NCBI GenBank assembly: GCA_025056455.1
Contig: JANWVY010000005.1
Location: forward strand, 186,001-250,000
Origin: Bryobacteraceae bacterium
GTDB lineage: Bacteria > Acidobacteriota > Terriglobia > Bryobacterales > Bryobacteraceae
Direction: 5' to 3'
Length of the DNA: 64,000 nt
How positions within the stretch are numbered: position 1 is the stretch's first letter; each line of letters opens with the position of its first letter. The notes below the pieces were generated by a model, which saw only the letters and a list, made by a program, of their open reading frames with translations, ran no database searches and was not told the DNA's origin. The position numbers and the translations under genes are program-made. Positions 18,027-26,102 of this stretch are shown in pieces.

Positions 18027-18295
18027 CGAGAAATTTAGTGCTCCACCTAAAAAAGTTCCAGAACTACAGGGACCGATAGTCCTAAAGCACACCTTCGACG
18101 CAGAGGAGGGGAGAAAGTAAGTAGAAGAGGGGACGAAATCGTGTGAAACCCCAGAAAAATCCGAGCCGGAGCCCTCCGATTGGCACTGCTCACCTCAAAT
18201 CTCTTGGGTGAAGCAGGGGAGCCCGAGGCGCTAGGCTTTTTCCGCCAGCTGGAACTCCAACTTAGACCTGGGATGAGGGGGAGATTTCAGGGAAG
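18027..18295. other. Non-coding interval with a possible structured RNA
   Basis: No supported gene in these 269 bases. On the plus strand a hairpin at 18186-18216 pairs CTGCTCACC with GGTGAAGCAG (9 bp, one bulged A, 12-base loop), and 18 bases later a short AGCC/GGCT stem runs into TTTTT (18236-18241). Both neighbours are on the minus strand, so a plus-strand small RNA is conceivable but weakly supported. Confidence 0.2.
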
Positions 18296-19192
18296 TTAAT
18301 CGCCGCGCGTAAAGATGGAGGGATGGTCGAAGGATTCCTGGGTGTAGCGACTACTTGTCCGGGTGCGTCCGTGCCGGCCTGGCCACTCCAAGCGCATGTC
18401 CTGGCAGACTTCGTCAAGCATTTCTAGTGTGGCCGTGTACTGTTCGGCGGCGAAGGTAGTTAGGAGTAAGTTATCGCAAATCGCGTTTATGACGCGCGGG
18501 ATTCCTTGAGAGCGCACGTGGATTTCCAAGAGGAGCTCGATGGGAAAAACCGTTTGATCGCGCATCCCGGCCTTTTCTAATCTCGAATTGATGTAAGCCA
18601 CCGTTTCTTCTTCACGGAAAGGCCGGAGGCTACAGCGAAGGACGATGCGTTGCTTCAACTGGCGAAGATTTGGCGCATCCAGTTTCCGGTCTAACTCAGG
18701 CTGTCCAGCCAGGACGATTTGTAGTAACTTCCCGCGGCGGTTTTCGAGGTTGCCAAGTAAGCGAATTTCCTCAAGAACATCCCAGTCGAGATTGTGCGCT
18801 TCATCCACGATCAAAACGGTCGTCCGGTTCTCATTGGCTTGCTGAATGAGGAGGTGATTCAGCGCGAAGAGCACTTCGGTTTTCGAACTTCGATTGCAGC
18901 GCAAGTCAAGATCATAGGCGATCATCTCAAAGAACTGATCAGCGTTGATCCGGCTGTTGAAGATGAAAGCGAATTCAATGAACTGTGTTTCCAGGAAATC
19001 GCGCAAGCACTCGAGCATGGTCGTTTTGCCTGTGCCGACCTCGCCGGTTAAGACAATAAAACCTTTGCGGCTCTGAACGCCGTAGATGAGATTGGCGAGC
19101 GCCTCCTCGTGCTGGGGGCTGCGATAGAGAAAGGTCGGATCCGGGCTCAGACTGAAAGGACTTTCTTTGAAACCGAAGAAGGCGTTATACAT
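18296..19192 (-). CDS. ExeA-like AAA ATPase
   Basis: A 298-residue ATPase of the ExeA/GspA type (AAA_22). It opens with the family signature MYNAFFGFKESPFSLSPDP and FLYRSPQHEEAL, followed by Walker A GEVGTGKTT (about 50-58), Walker B VLIVDEAHNL (about 126-135), and the sensor region LAGQPELDRKL and LKQRI. Such ATPases remodel the wall for secretion systems or support exopolysaccharide export. This copy lacks the transmembrane and peptidoglycan-binding tail of full ExeA and has no secretion genes around it. GGCGAGG lies just before the ATG at 19192. It is transcribed alone. Confidence 0.8.
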   Translation of the reverse strand: MYNAFFGFKESPFSLSPDPTFLYRSPQHEEALANLIYGVQSRKGFIVLTGEVGTGKTTMLECLRDFLETQFIEFAFIFNSRINADQFFEMIAYDLDLRCNRSSKTEVLFALNHLLIQQANENRTTVLIVDEAHNLDWDVLEEIRLLGNLENRRGKLLQIVLAGQPELDRKLDAPNLRQLKQRIVLRCSLRPFREEETVAYINSRLEKAGMRDQTVFPIELLLEIHVRSQGIPRVINAICDNLLLTTFAAEQYTATLEMLDEVCQDMRLEWPGRHGRTRTSSRYTQESFDHPSIFTRGD

Positions 19193-19551
19193 AACCTCGC
19201 CTAGGAAACCCGAAACAGCGGGATGAATCTGCTGCGCGACGCTGTTAGCATCCTAACACGTTCGGACGTATCTTCCAACCTTGACATGCTGAAAGGGGAG
19301 CGACATCTGCGGGGGAGCTGAAAATCGGTCTTCGCTTGAGTTTCGCATCGATCTTTCCATGCTGGTCTGCTTCTGATTGCCATTGTGTTTTCTTTCACCC
19401 TGCTGGCAGCTCTTCCACAGCTTGGTGTGCCACTCCTAGCCTCTTGCTTGCTCAGGATTTCAGATTTTTGCTGCTCCCTCGCTCCTCGGTATCGCTTGAT
19501 TTTTTCCGCCTCTTCTAGCTAGGTTTCTCCGCTGCCTAACCCCGCCCGCTC
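19193..19551. other. Non-coding interval, nothing recognised
   Basis: Upstream region of the ExeA-like gene, increasingly pyrimidine-rich on the plus strand towards the minisatellite. The short open frames here have no convincing start signals, signal sequence or family resemblance, and I do not call any of them. Confidence 0.5.
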
Positions 19552-19780
19552 AGTCCTGCCACCGCTTAGTCCTGCCACCTTTCTTCGCTGCCTAGTCCTG
19601 CTGCCTTTCTTCCGTTGCCCAGTCCTGCCACCTTTCTTCGCTGCCTAGTCCTGCCGCCTTTCTTCCGTTGCCCAGTCCTGCCAGCTTTCTTCCGTTGCCC
19701 AGTTCTGCCCGCCTTGCTTCGTTGCCCCAGTCCTACCGCCTTTCTCTGCTGCCTAGTCCTGCTGCGTTTTTTCGTTCTGC
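19552..19780. repeat. Pyrimidine-rich 26-28 bp minisatellite beside csm5
   Basis: About eight and a half tandem units, each beginning AGTCCTGCC: a partial unit at 19552, then units at 19568, 19594, 19621, 19647, 19674, 19701, 19729 and 19755. Two alternating variants are seen (TTCTTCGCTGCCT, 26-bp units; TTCTTCCGTTGCCC, 27-bp units). There are no spacers. Unit length varies between 26 and 28, which would break any reading frame, so it is unlikely to be coding. Between it and csm5, CCCCTCTT (19804-19811) and AAGAGGGG (19839-19846) form an inverted repeat. Confidence 0.85.
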
Positions 19781-19857
19781 GATCCCCCTCGCGTTCCTGA
19801 GCCCCCCTCTTTTATTCGGCAAGAAACGGAAATTTCATAAGAGGGGTTGAAATGGGT

Positions 19858-21027
19858 TTAAGAAGAGCGGGGTTCAGGAAGGTCAAACTGCAGGCGAACC
19901 CAACCGGGGATCCAGGCCGGCAACCCACCGAGGAAGACGATGCGGCGAGTTTTCGGAAACGGCAGTCCGGTCTGAATTGCCTTGGTATAGGAGGGAAACA
20001 GCCGGAGGATCTTCCGGTAGTTTTCTAGGTCGGTATTTGGATTCGCGGCTTTCGATAGAAAGCCGCCCCCCCAGCCAAGGCACAGCAAACAGGTGCCGGG
20101 CCGGTTCCGCGCTTCTGCCAGCTGGTTTTGCAAGGATTCGAGATTTTGATCCAGCAGTCGCAACCCTGCACTCGCTGCATACTGCCGGTGCAACTCGAGT
20201 AATTTTTCAGACCAGGCGTTTGCCGTCGCCACAAGATTCTGTACCGAGATAGACTCGCGCCATCCCAGAGCTTTGAGGACCTCCGGTTGTTGTAGGAGGC
20301 TCCGCTCAAACCACTCGCCTTCGAAGCGAGTCCCCACGTCGGCCATTTCACAGAAAAGAGCGGTGCTTTCGTCCACGCGGCGAGCCTCGACGCTGCCCTT
20401 TGGGCTCTGCTTCCAGCCCAGTTCGATTTTGCCCCCGCGAGTTAACAAAGTTGCGACACGAATGAGGAAAATCTTCATGTTGCCGCGGTCGACGGGAGTG
20501 GAATCGGCGAGGGCGAAGCTGCGCATGCGGCTTGTGCCCGGCGCACCTACCGTGGACTCCTCTGCTGGTTGCGCGGGAAATCGTGGCAGGCGATCGGCCT
20601 GGCATTTCTCCGAAATCCGGCGCCACGTTTGATCCGACCACAGAGAGAACATCAAAGCGGTGTGTACGGCGCCACGCAGAGCGGAGGCGGGAAGGTAAGG
20701 CCCCTTGGGGCCTGCACAGAAAGTGGGAATAAACAGGCCCTCACCGCGCTGAGCATTCCAGAAAGCGGTCAAACTCGGATGTTCAAACGGGATTCGCCGG
20801 TCGGCGAAGTTCTGGGCAAATCCACCCCAACTCGCAAAATCCAGCTTATCGGCTTTTCGTAACTGCGCCAAATAGCTCTCCAGCCTCGGCCCCTTCGCTA
20901 GGAGCTTAAAAATGCGATGCTGGTCCAGCACGTTGACCTGGTCCTTCCAGACCATATAGTCAATGGGCGATAGCTTCTTGCCATCTCCGACAAGAGTGGG
21001 AGTAAGACAAGTTACGGAATATCTCAT
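19858..21027 (-). CDS. csm5: Type III-A CRISPR RAMP protein Csm5
   Basis: The Csm5 subunit, a Cas7-like RAMP that caps the 3' end of the crRNA backbone and helps recruit trimming nucleases. The N-terminus has the Csm5 signature LTPTLVGDGKKLSPIDYMVW and VLDQHRIFKLL, and residues near 115-125 (LPASALRGAVHTALM) are the RAMP glycine-loop segment. Length 389 is normal. Its ATG overlaps the csm4 stop by four bases (21024-21027), implying translational coupling. It is the last gene of the operon, ending 78 bases before the minisatellite. I am confident of a type III RAMP; the Csm5 assignment also rests on gene order. Confidence 0.85.
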   Translation of the reverse strand: MRYSVTCLTPTLVGDGKKLSPIDYMVWKDQVNVLDQHRIFKLLAKGPRLESYLAQLRKADKLDFASWGGFAQNFADRRIPFEHPSLTAFWNAQRGEGLFIPTFCAGPKGPYLPASALRGAVHTALMFSLWSDQTWRRISEKCQADRLPRFPAQPAEESTVGAPGTSRMRSFALADSTPVDRGNMKIFLIRVATLLTRGGKIELGWKQSPKGSVEARRVDESTALFCEMADVGTRFEGEWFERSLLQQPEVLKALGWRESISVQNLVATANAWSEKLLELHRQYAASAGLRLLDQNLESLQNQLAEARNRPGTCLLCLGWGGGFLSKAANPNTDLENYRKILRLFPSYTKAIQTGLPFPKTRRIVFLGGLPAWIPGWVRLQFDLPEPRSS

Positions 21028-22079
21028 AACAAAACCCGCCAGGGAATCAGAACCGCGATGGCGTAGCCCGAGCGATAGACGGGGTGAGGAAAATCCTCAG
21101 GCACCACGTTGGTGACGGCTCCTTTGAGCGGCTTTGCGGCAAACAAGACGGAGCCTTCAACGACCATCTGCAAGCTCTGTTTGATTTGGCCGGGGCGGGG
21201 CCGCGATGCGGTTACGCCGGAACGAGTGACAACAGAATAGGATCCACGGGTCCAGTCGATTTGGTCTTGCTTGCTGGGACTGAAGAGGGAGAGCAACCAG
21301 TAAGCGTGCTCTGTGGATGCGTCCGCTTCCGGAGTTTCGGTTTCCGAAACTGGGGAGTCATTTGAAACTGCGGGCAAGTCGGCAAAGGCATTTTCGAGAA
21401 ACTCAGGCGGCTGCGTACGGCCGAAACCTCGTGCTCGCTGCCCACCAAATCCGCTGTCAGCAAGCAGCCGGAAACAGGCTTTGAGGCGAGCATCCCAGCG
21501 GGTGGCGGCCTGTTCTGAGGAATACCACACGCCGGTCCACAATCCGCAACCAGGGGAAAATTCAAGGCAAGCGGTTTGGGTGGGATCGGTCGTCTGCCCT
21601 GTCAACCGGTCAACCGAAACGGAGCGCCGGATCGCGAGGCGAAACGGGGCGCGCATTCTTTGCCCACTTACCGCTGGCAACAGACATTCACTGTCTGGGT
21701 CAACCCCCCAGCCCTCCTCCTCACGAAGGCGCAGGTCGGGATCTTTCAACATCTGCAAGACCAAGGTCAGGGGAACGAATCGCGCTGACTTCCACCGAAC
21801 GCGCGGCGACGGAGCTGGGGGCCAGAGATTCCTCGGTGGCACGATAAATAGCGTGTCATCCACAAAGGGGAAGCAGGAGGTGAAACGGACGTCTGGTTCG
21901 TCGCATTCGGCCGTAGCGGCGATCCAGTCGGAAAGCCAGCCGAACTGCTCCATGGCCAGAGTAATTGCAGAGTACAGGCTATCGCTATGGTAGATCAGGT
22001 CCGCTGTCTCACGGGCTGGACCTAGACCGACTCGCCAAGGTGAGATGGGATGCAGTTTAATGACGAAACTCGGGATCAT
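21024..22079 (-). CDS. csm4: Type III-A CRISPR RAMP protein Csm4
   Basis: The Csm4 (Cas5-like) subunit that binds the 5' tag of the crRNA and contacts Cas10. The family signature YHSDSLYSAI occurs near residues 30-39, and the glycine-rich loop SGFGGQRARGFGR near 217-229. Length is 351 residues. The stretch of about 240-265 is Glu/Ser/Thr-rich and probably disordered. It starts ten bases after the csm3 stop and ends overlapping csm5, as expected in a canonical cas10-csm2-csm3-csm4-csm5 unit. Confidence 0.88.
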   Translation of the reverse strand: MIPSFVIKLHPISPWRVGLGPARETADLIYHSDSLYSAITLAMEQFGWLSDWIAATAECDEPDVRFTSCFPFVDDTLFIVPPRNLWPPAPSPRVRWKSARFVPLTLVLQMLKDPDLRLREEEGWGVDPDSECLLPAVSGQRMRAPFRLAIRRSVSVDRLTGQTTDPTQTACLEFSPGCGLWTGVWYSSEQAATRWDARLKACFRLLADSGFGGQRARGFGRTQPPEFLENAFADLPAVSNDSPVSETETPEADASTEHAYWLLSLFSPSKQDQIDWTRGSYSVVTRSGVTASRPRPGQIKQSLQMVVEGSVLFAAKPLKGAVTNVVPEDFPHPVYRSGYAIAVLIPWRVLL

Positions 22080-22088
22080 GGTGAGGGA

Positions 22089-22919
22089 CTAGGACAACTG
22101 CGCAGCAAAGTCTGCACTTCGGACCAAAGCAAGCAGCGATGCCGAGTCTCCGCCAGAAAGCAGCTCCTTTTCCGGAGTTCCTTCTGCATAGTAGGATCTA
22201 GCACGCCAGGCCACTCGAATTCCGGAAATCCGCACGCGGCCGTTTCCGCGAGACCCGCCTCCACCGAGCGTGTCGTCTTCGAGCAAACGAATGCCTTCGG
22301 CCAGTTTCGCGGCCAATTCTTTGTCTTCCTCACATAAAATGTCGAGGATCATGCGCATTTTGAAACGAGCGCCAGCGGGAACGCGCTCGAGGGTACGGGG
22401 GTTTGCTTGGGAGGTCAAGCGGTCGACTGCATTTTCACTTTTGACTTCGGTGAGCTCATCATCCAGGTTTTCGCGCATCTGGGGGGTGATGCTTTCGGTG
22501 TCAAGGGGAGCATCGCAAACCGTCAACCTTGCTGGAGTGGCGGCTACGCCTTCCATTACTTCACCGCTCACCCGCTCCATGCGCCCGGGATTCCGACCAA
22601 ACAGCAGGCAGATTTCATCATCGGGCCGGTCGCTTTGATGGATTCGAACCTCCTGCCCCTTGCGTTTGGAAAGAAATACCATTTCCGATGGCGATAATCC
22701 GGCGGCTTGTTCGAGAAGGGAGCGGAGCTTTCCCCGCAGCGAGCTTCCCGGCACATAGGGCCTTCCGAAGGCGTCCTTCACTACGGGATTGTCTGCACCG
22801 CCAATTTCGAGTGAACCTTTGCCGGCGCCGATGTGTAGACCTGTGTCGCACGTCAGATCGGCATCTAAAATCAACTTCCCAAGGAATTTCAGTTCGGTTT
22901 GTGCTGTGTGAGAACTCAT
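22089..22919 (-). CDS. csm3: Type III-A CRISPR target-RNA nuclease subunit Csm3
   Basis: The Csm3 (Cas7-family) backbone subunit, present in several copies per complex and responsible for cutting target RNA every six nucleotides. Residues about 28-60 contain GLHIGAGKGSLEIGGADNPVV and PYVPGSSLRGKLRSLLE, the family hallmark. The Asp that aligns with the known catalytic residue is Asp43 (GGADNPVV), so RNase activity should be intact. The C-terminal LGGGGSRGNGRVRI is the second glycine loop. Length 276 is somewhat longer than many Csm3 proteins because of an insertion around 115-165. It lies 12 bases downstream of csm2. Confidence 0.92.
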   Translation of the reverse strand: MSSHTAQTELKFLGKLILDADLTCDTGLHIGAGKGSLEIGGADNPVVKDAFGRPYVPGSSLRGKLRSLLEQAAGLSPSEMVFLSKRKGQEVRIHQSDRPDDEICLLFGRNPGRMERVSGEVMEGVAATPARLTVCDAPLDTESITPQMRENLDDELTEVKSENAVDRLTSQANPRTLERVPAGARFKMRMILDILCEEDKELAAKLAEGIRLLEDDTLGGGGSRGNGRVRISGIRVAWRARSYYAEGTPEKELLSGGDSASLLALVRSADFAAQLS

Positions 22920-22931
22920 AGGGGCCTGAAA

Positions 22932-23408
22932 TTATTCGTTGTATGCCACGATGGCTTCAAAGAGGTCGCGGAAGCGTTCGTAGCCCCGCGGATCGTTCTT
23001 TCGGGTAACTTGGAGTAAGAGTTTTTCGAGAGTGTCTAAGCTACGCAGCGAGTGGCGTGCAATGGTGTAGGCCAGCCGCGCGCGCAGCATTACAAACTGA
23101 TGTTGCCGTTCCGACTCCGGAGCTCGGCAAGCTCGGCGCACGGCGTTATACAGGCGGCGCAACTGGCTCTTCGTCCCGGAATCCAGGTCACGCATGCGAC
23201 TCACAACGCTGTGCGCCTGGTTGTCCAGATAGAGACTGTCAGCGATGAGCTTATCCAGGTCGATTTCGGGCGGTCCGTCGGCCCGCCCACTTCCGCGAGA
23301 GGCACTCCGCTCGCGTTCGGCACGCTCTCCCCGCTGACCGCCTTCGCGATTGCCGGGCTCGCGGGGAGGCCGGTTATCCTTCTGTTTTTCGTTCTTCTCC
23401 TCAGCCAT
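22932..23408 (-). CDS. csm2: Type III-A CRISPR small subunit Csm2
   Basis: The helical small subunit that lines the crRNA-target groove. The C-terminal about 100 residues carry the Csm2 pattern KSQLRRLYNAVRRA, FVMLRARLAYTIARH and FRDLFEAIVAY. The N-terminal about 45 residues are an Arg/Glu/Gly-rich, disordered extension (REGGQRGERAERERSA), longer than usual and possibly RNA-binding. ATG 23408 is preferred over an in-frame TTG 66 bases upstream, because the extra residues do not resemble Csm2. The gap to cas10 is 154 bases, the only large gap in the operon. Confidence 0.82.
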   Translation of the reverse strand: MAEEKNEKQKDNRPPREPGNREGGQRGERAERERSASRGSGRADGPPEIDLDKLIADSLYLDNQAHSVVSRMRDLDSGTKSQLRRLYNAVRRACRAPESERQHQFVMLRARLAYTIARHSLRSLDTLEKLLLQVTRKNDPRGYERFRDLFEAIVAYNE

Positions 23409-23562
23409 GTTTCTTTGCCTCTGACGTATCCATGCGTCCCACCGGACCGACCTGGGAGTGAATTCCAGCGTCAAGCGCCAGGGCCCGCTTGAAAGGGCCT
23501 CTCGCTGTTCGAGCTGGGTGGCCGCTTCCGATCCGCTGCTGCCATCACCAGGCGGAGCCTGA

Positions 23563-25179
23563 TCAGCTTTGAGCCGACGCTGTGAGCAACCTTGCCCATT
23601 CTAACGCGACTCTTCCGGCTGGGCGCAGCTTGATTTGCGACGCGTTCTTCCCAACTAATTCTTGAATCAGCGAAGCCCGCAGCTTCTCAGATTCCCGATC
23701 TCGGGCCGGCGGCAAAACTCGCAAGACGCGACGGTGCAAACGCCACGGTTTCTCGAGCTCGCCCTCGCGTTTGCGAGGCGTGTTAGGGGGAGCGAATACT
23801 TCTTCGCGGTAGAAAGCCGCCAGCTCGCGAAGAAACTGCGTGCTACCTCCAAACTGCTGAACAATTTTTACCATGGTATCTTTGAGTTCAGCAGCTCCCG
23901 CCACCTGTCGCCATTCGAGCACGCGACCCAGCAGTGAAAAGCAATCGCGCGAAGAGCACTTCGCGCTTTCCAGCATTCGCCCCGCTTCTTGATAAACACG
24001 CGCCAACGATGCTTGGGGATCGGCGGCTAAAGCCAGAGCCATGGAAATGGTCTTCGCTTCACCGCCGGGAAAATCTTTGAGGCTCTGTTCGCTGAATCGA
24101 CGGAATAATCGTTGCAGCTCGCGCGCCAGCAAAATGAGCGAATCCCAGGAGCCAAAAGCGGCAAAGTCGTCGCCTCCCGTATACAGGATGGTCACCTTCC
24201 GCCAGAACTCTGGCATCGAACAAAGTACTTCCAGTTCGCCCGCAAAGAACTGTTTATAGAGCACGGAAAGCTGCACGTGTTCTTCGATGGACTGGGCTCG
24301 CCGAAACCGCAACTCGAGGTTATCCACATCGCCGCGGAGAACGCCCCAGATGGGGCTGCCTTCCGCGCGCTGACCCAAGCCAGATGCACCCAAGGGCTCT
24401 TTGCCGTCGTCTGAGAGCGCAACATGCCGTGTGAATGGGACTTGGTCTGCCTCCGAACCAAGGGTCCAAGTATGTTTTCCCTTACCAAGAAGGATACGCC
24501 CGGGATGTTCCGGTGACCAGCCTACGGTGGTTTGCTCAACCAGTTGAGCGGCTAGCTCGGCGAAATACTCGCTTGCCTGTGCCAGCGACGGAACCGCGCC
24601 GGGACGGAAGAAGCTCGCGGTAGGGTCCGGCGTGGAGTCTACCGGGTCCACGGTGGTCGGCCCGGAGACGTCGGGGGTAGGTTGTGTCTCAGAGTCCGCC
24701 GGTGAGGTCAGCGTTGATAAAGGGACGGAAGCGGCAGCGCGGGTGTTGCTATTTGAAGCTGCCGAAACCAGAAAGCTCAAGGGCGCTCCGCGCTTGGCTA
24801 TCATCCCCTCGCGAAGCCTGCGCCGCACAACCGCCCAATCTCCTAGATTCTCCGTTGCCGCCCACAACAATCGTAAAGATCCACCGGAAAGAGCCGCCAG
24901 CTCGGTTTGTACCGAGGATAAAAACTCTTCGGCGCGGGTCTGCATTTCGGAAGGCAACACCAGAAGAAACTGCCCGCCTCCGCTCGAACCTAACAGCACA
25001 CGGGACAAACCCAATTCCGCGAGCAACGCCCGCGGAAGAACCTCACTCAGCAACGCAATCCACCAGCACTTTCCGATGAACACTGATTCGGCATCGCTCG
25101 CGTCGCCACTGGGGCAGGGCGATTCCAGAAAGTCACGCAGACCTTGAAACTTGCCCTGCAAAAAGATCTGGATCGACAT
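23563..25179 (-). CDS. cas10: HD-less Cas10/Csm1, type III-A CRISPR signal synthase
   Basis: The large subunit of the complex, which makes cyclic oligoadenylates on target recognition. From the ATG at 25179 the protein is 538 residues and starts directly with the segment that normally follows the HD domain (MSIQIFLQGKFQGLRDFL). Palm 1 is marked by SSGGGQFLLVLP (about 65-77). Palm 2 carries GVLRGDVDNL (about 279-288) and the cyclase motif TGGDDF with GGDD at 335-338. There is no HD motif anywhere, so the ssDNA-nuclease activity should be absent. The zinc-ribbon Cys cluster expected between the Palms is replaced by a Ser/Thr/Pro linker (about 139-198). A 52-codon upstream extension is rejected because it would run into the divergent gene and resembles nothing. 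Confidence 0.9.
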   Translation of the reverse strand: MSIQIFLQGKFQGLRDFLESPCPSGDASDAESVFIGKCWWIALLSEVLPRALLAELGLSRVLLGSSGGGQFLLVLPSEMQTRAEEFLSSVQTELAALSGGSLRLLWAATENLGDWAVVRRRLREGMIAKRGAPLSFLVSAASNSNTRAAASVPLSTLTSPADSETQPTPDVSGPTTVDPVDSTPDPTASFFRPGAVPSLAQASEYFAELAAQLVEQTTVGWSPEHPGRILLGKGKHTWTLGSEADQVPFTRHVALSDDGKEPLGASGLGQRAEGSPIWGVLRGDVDNLELRFRRAQSIEEHVQLSVLYKQFFAGELEVLCSMPEFWRKVTILYTGGDDFAAFGSWDSLILLARELQRLFRRFSEQSLKDFPGGEAKTISMALALAADPQASLARVYQEAGRMLESAKCSSRDCFSLLGRVLEWRQVAGAAELKDTMVKIVQQFGGSTQFLRELAAFYREEVFAPPNTPRKREGELEKPWRLHRRVLRVLPPARDRESEKLRASLIQELVGKNASQIKLRPAGRVALEWARLLTASAQS

Positions 25180-25248
25180 GGGGAAACCGCAAAACGGGTG
25201 AACCCATAATCTACCACGCGCGACCGCGAGGTCTGAAGTGGGGGTTGA

Positions 25249-25254
25249 TACAAT
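25249..25254 (+). promoter_or_regulatory. -10 element TACAAT, six bases before the ATG at 25261
   Basis: TACAAT matches five of six consensus bases and is followed by CAAATC and the start codon. No Shine-Dalgarno exists, so a leaderless mRNA is likely. No clear -35 is seen. Confidence 0.5.
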
Positions 25255-25260
25255 CAAATC

Positions 25261-26076
25261 ATGCGGGCCGGTTTGATCTTCTGCAGCGTTTCCGCAGTTT
25301 GGGTCGCCCTGTTCAATGTCGGAGCGCTTGCCCAAAGCTCACTCGAGCTCTTCTCGAAAGCACCTCCAGAAATCGACCAGGCGCTTCGCGAGCGTGTTCA
25401 GAAGTTCTATCAAGCCCACCAAGAAGGGAAGTTTCGGCTCGCTGATCAATACGTTTCGGAGGCGAGCAAGGACACGTTTTTTGAAGCGGAGAAGCGACGG
25501 TGTCGCAAGTTCGAAATCGTCAAGGTGAGCTACGAAGCCGATTTCACTCGCGCGCGGGTGGTGATTAGCTGCGAGACAGAAATGCTGTTGCCACCCAAGG
25601 GCCTGATGCAGGTGACCATGCCTCTTGCTAGCTCTTGGCGGGTGGAGTCAGGCCAATGGTTTTGGTTTGTTGAGCCGCGAGGCAAGGAGAGCCCTTTTGG
25701 CTTAATGAAGGCTGGCGAGGGCCCCGCTACGGACTTGCAGCTGCCCAAAGGGCCCACGCCTGCCGATTTACGCAAAATGATCGAAGTCGAGCCGCGCGAA
25801 CTCCGTCTGTCTCCCGAGGAAGGTTTGGTCCGCAGCCTCCGAATTACCAATCACATGCAAGGTGTGGTGGAACTGCGGCTGGAGCCGCTGAATGCGCCCG
25901 ACCTCAAAGCGCGCCTTGACCGCAACCAGTTGAAGCCGGAGGAGTCGGCCACCTTAACCATCGAATTCACGCCAGATAAAACGCGGTTGCGGCCAGCCGG
26001 TACGACTGAGGAAGTGCGGTTTGCCGTCCTGCCCCTGAACCAACAGATGGCGGTTCGCCTTACTTTCTTGCCTTAG
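25261..26076 (+). CDS. Exported protein with C-terminal beta-sandwich, function unknown
   Basis: A 271-residue protein with a signal peptide (residues 1-25, ending at GALAQ). Residues about 30-150 resemble an NTF2-like fold (RVQKFYQAHQEGKFRLADQYVSE, then strands and SGQWFWFVEPRG), and about 175-271 look like an immunoglobulin-type sandwich (VEPRELRLSPEEGLVRSLRI, LTIEFTPDKTRLRPAG). I do not recognise a named family. It is divergent from cas10, with only 81 bases between the starts. A leaderless-type -10 element precedes it. It has no Cas features and is probably unrelated to the CRISPR operon. Confidence 0.7.
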   Translation: MRAGLIFCSVSAVWVALFNVGALAQSSLELFSKAPPEIDQALRERVQKFYQAHQEGKFRLADQYVSEASKDTFFEAEKRRCRKFEIVKVSYEADFTRARVVISCETEMLLPPKGLMQVTMPLASSWRVESGQWFWFVEPRGKESPFGLMKAGEGPATDLQLPKGPTPADLRKMIEVEPRELRLSPEEGLVRSLRITNHMQGVVELRLEPLNAPDLKARLDRNQLKPEESATLTIEFTPDKTRLRPAGTTEEVRFAVLPLNQQMAVRLTFLP

Positions 26077-26102
26077 ATGCAACGCTTTGGACTGGTGAGA
26101 TT

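Noticed and set aside
19201-19398. Small minus-strand open frame upstream of the ExeA-like gene
   Set aside because: No Shine-Dalgarno, no recognisable protein features, and it lies in probable promoter sequence.
19552-19780. CRISPR array next to csm5
   Set aside because: Units follow each other without spacers, and vary in length and sequence; this is a tandem minisatellite.
19615-19800. Plus-strand open frame through the minisatellite
   Set aside because: It is a by-product of the pyrimidine-rich repeat, without start signals or any domain.
25180-25335. N-terminal extension of Cas10 by 52 residues
   Set aside because: It would overlap the start of the divergent gene at 25261, has no Cas10 similarity and lacks start signals. 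It also contains no HD motif.
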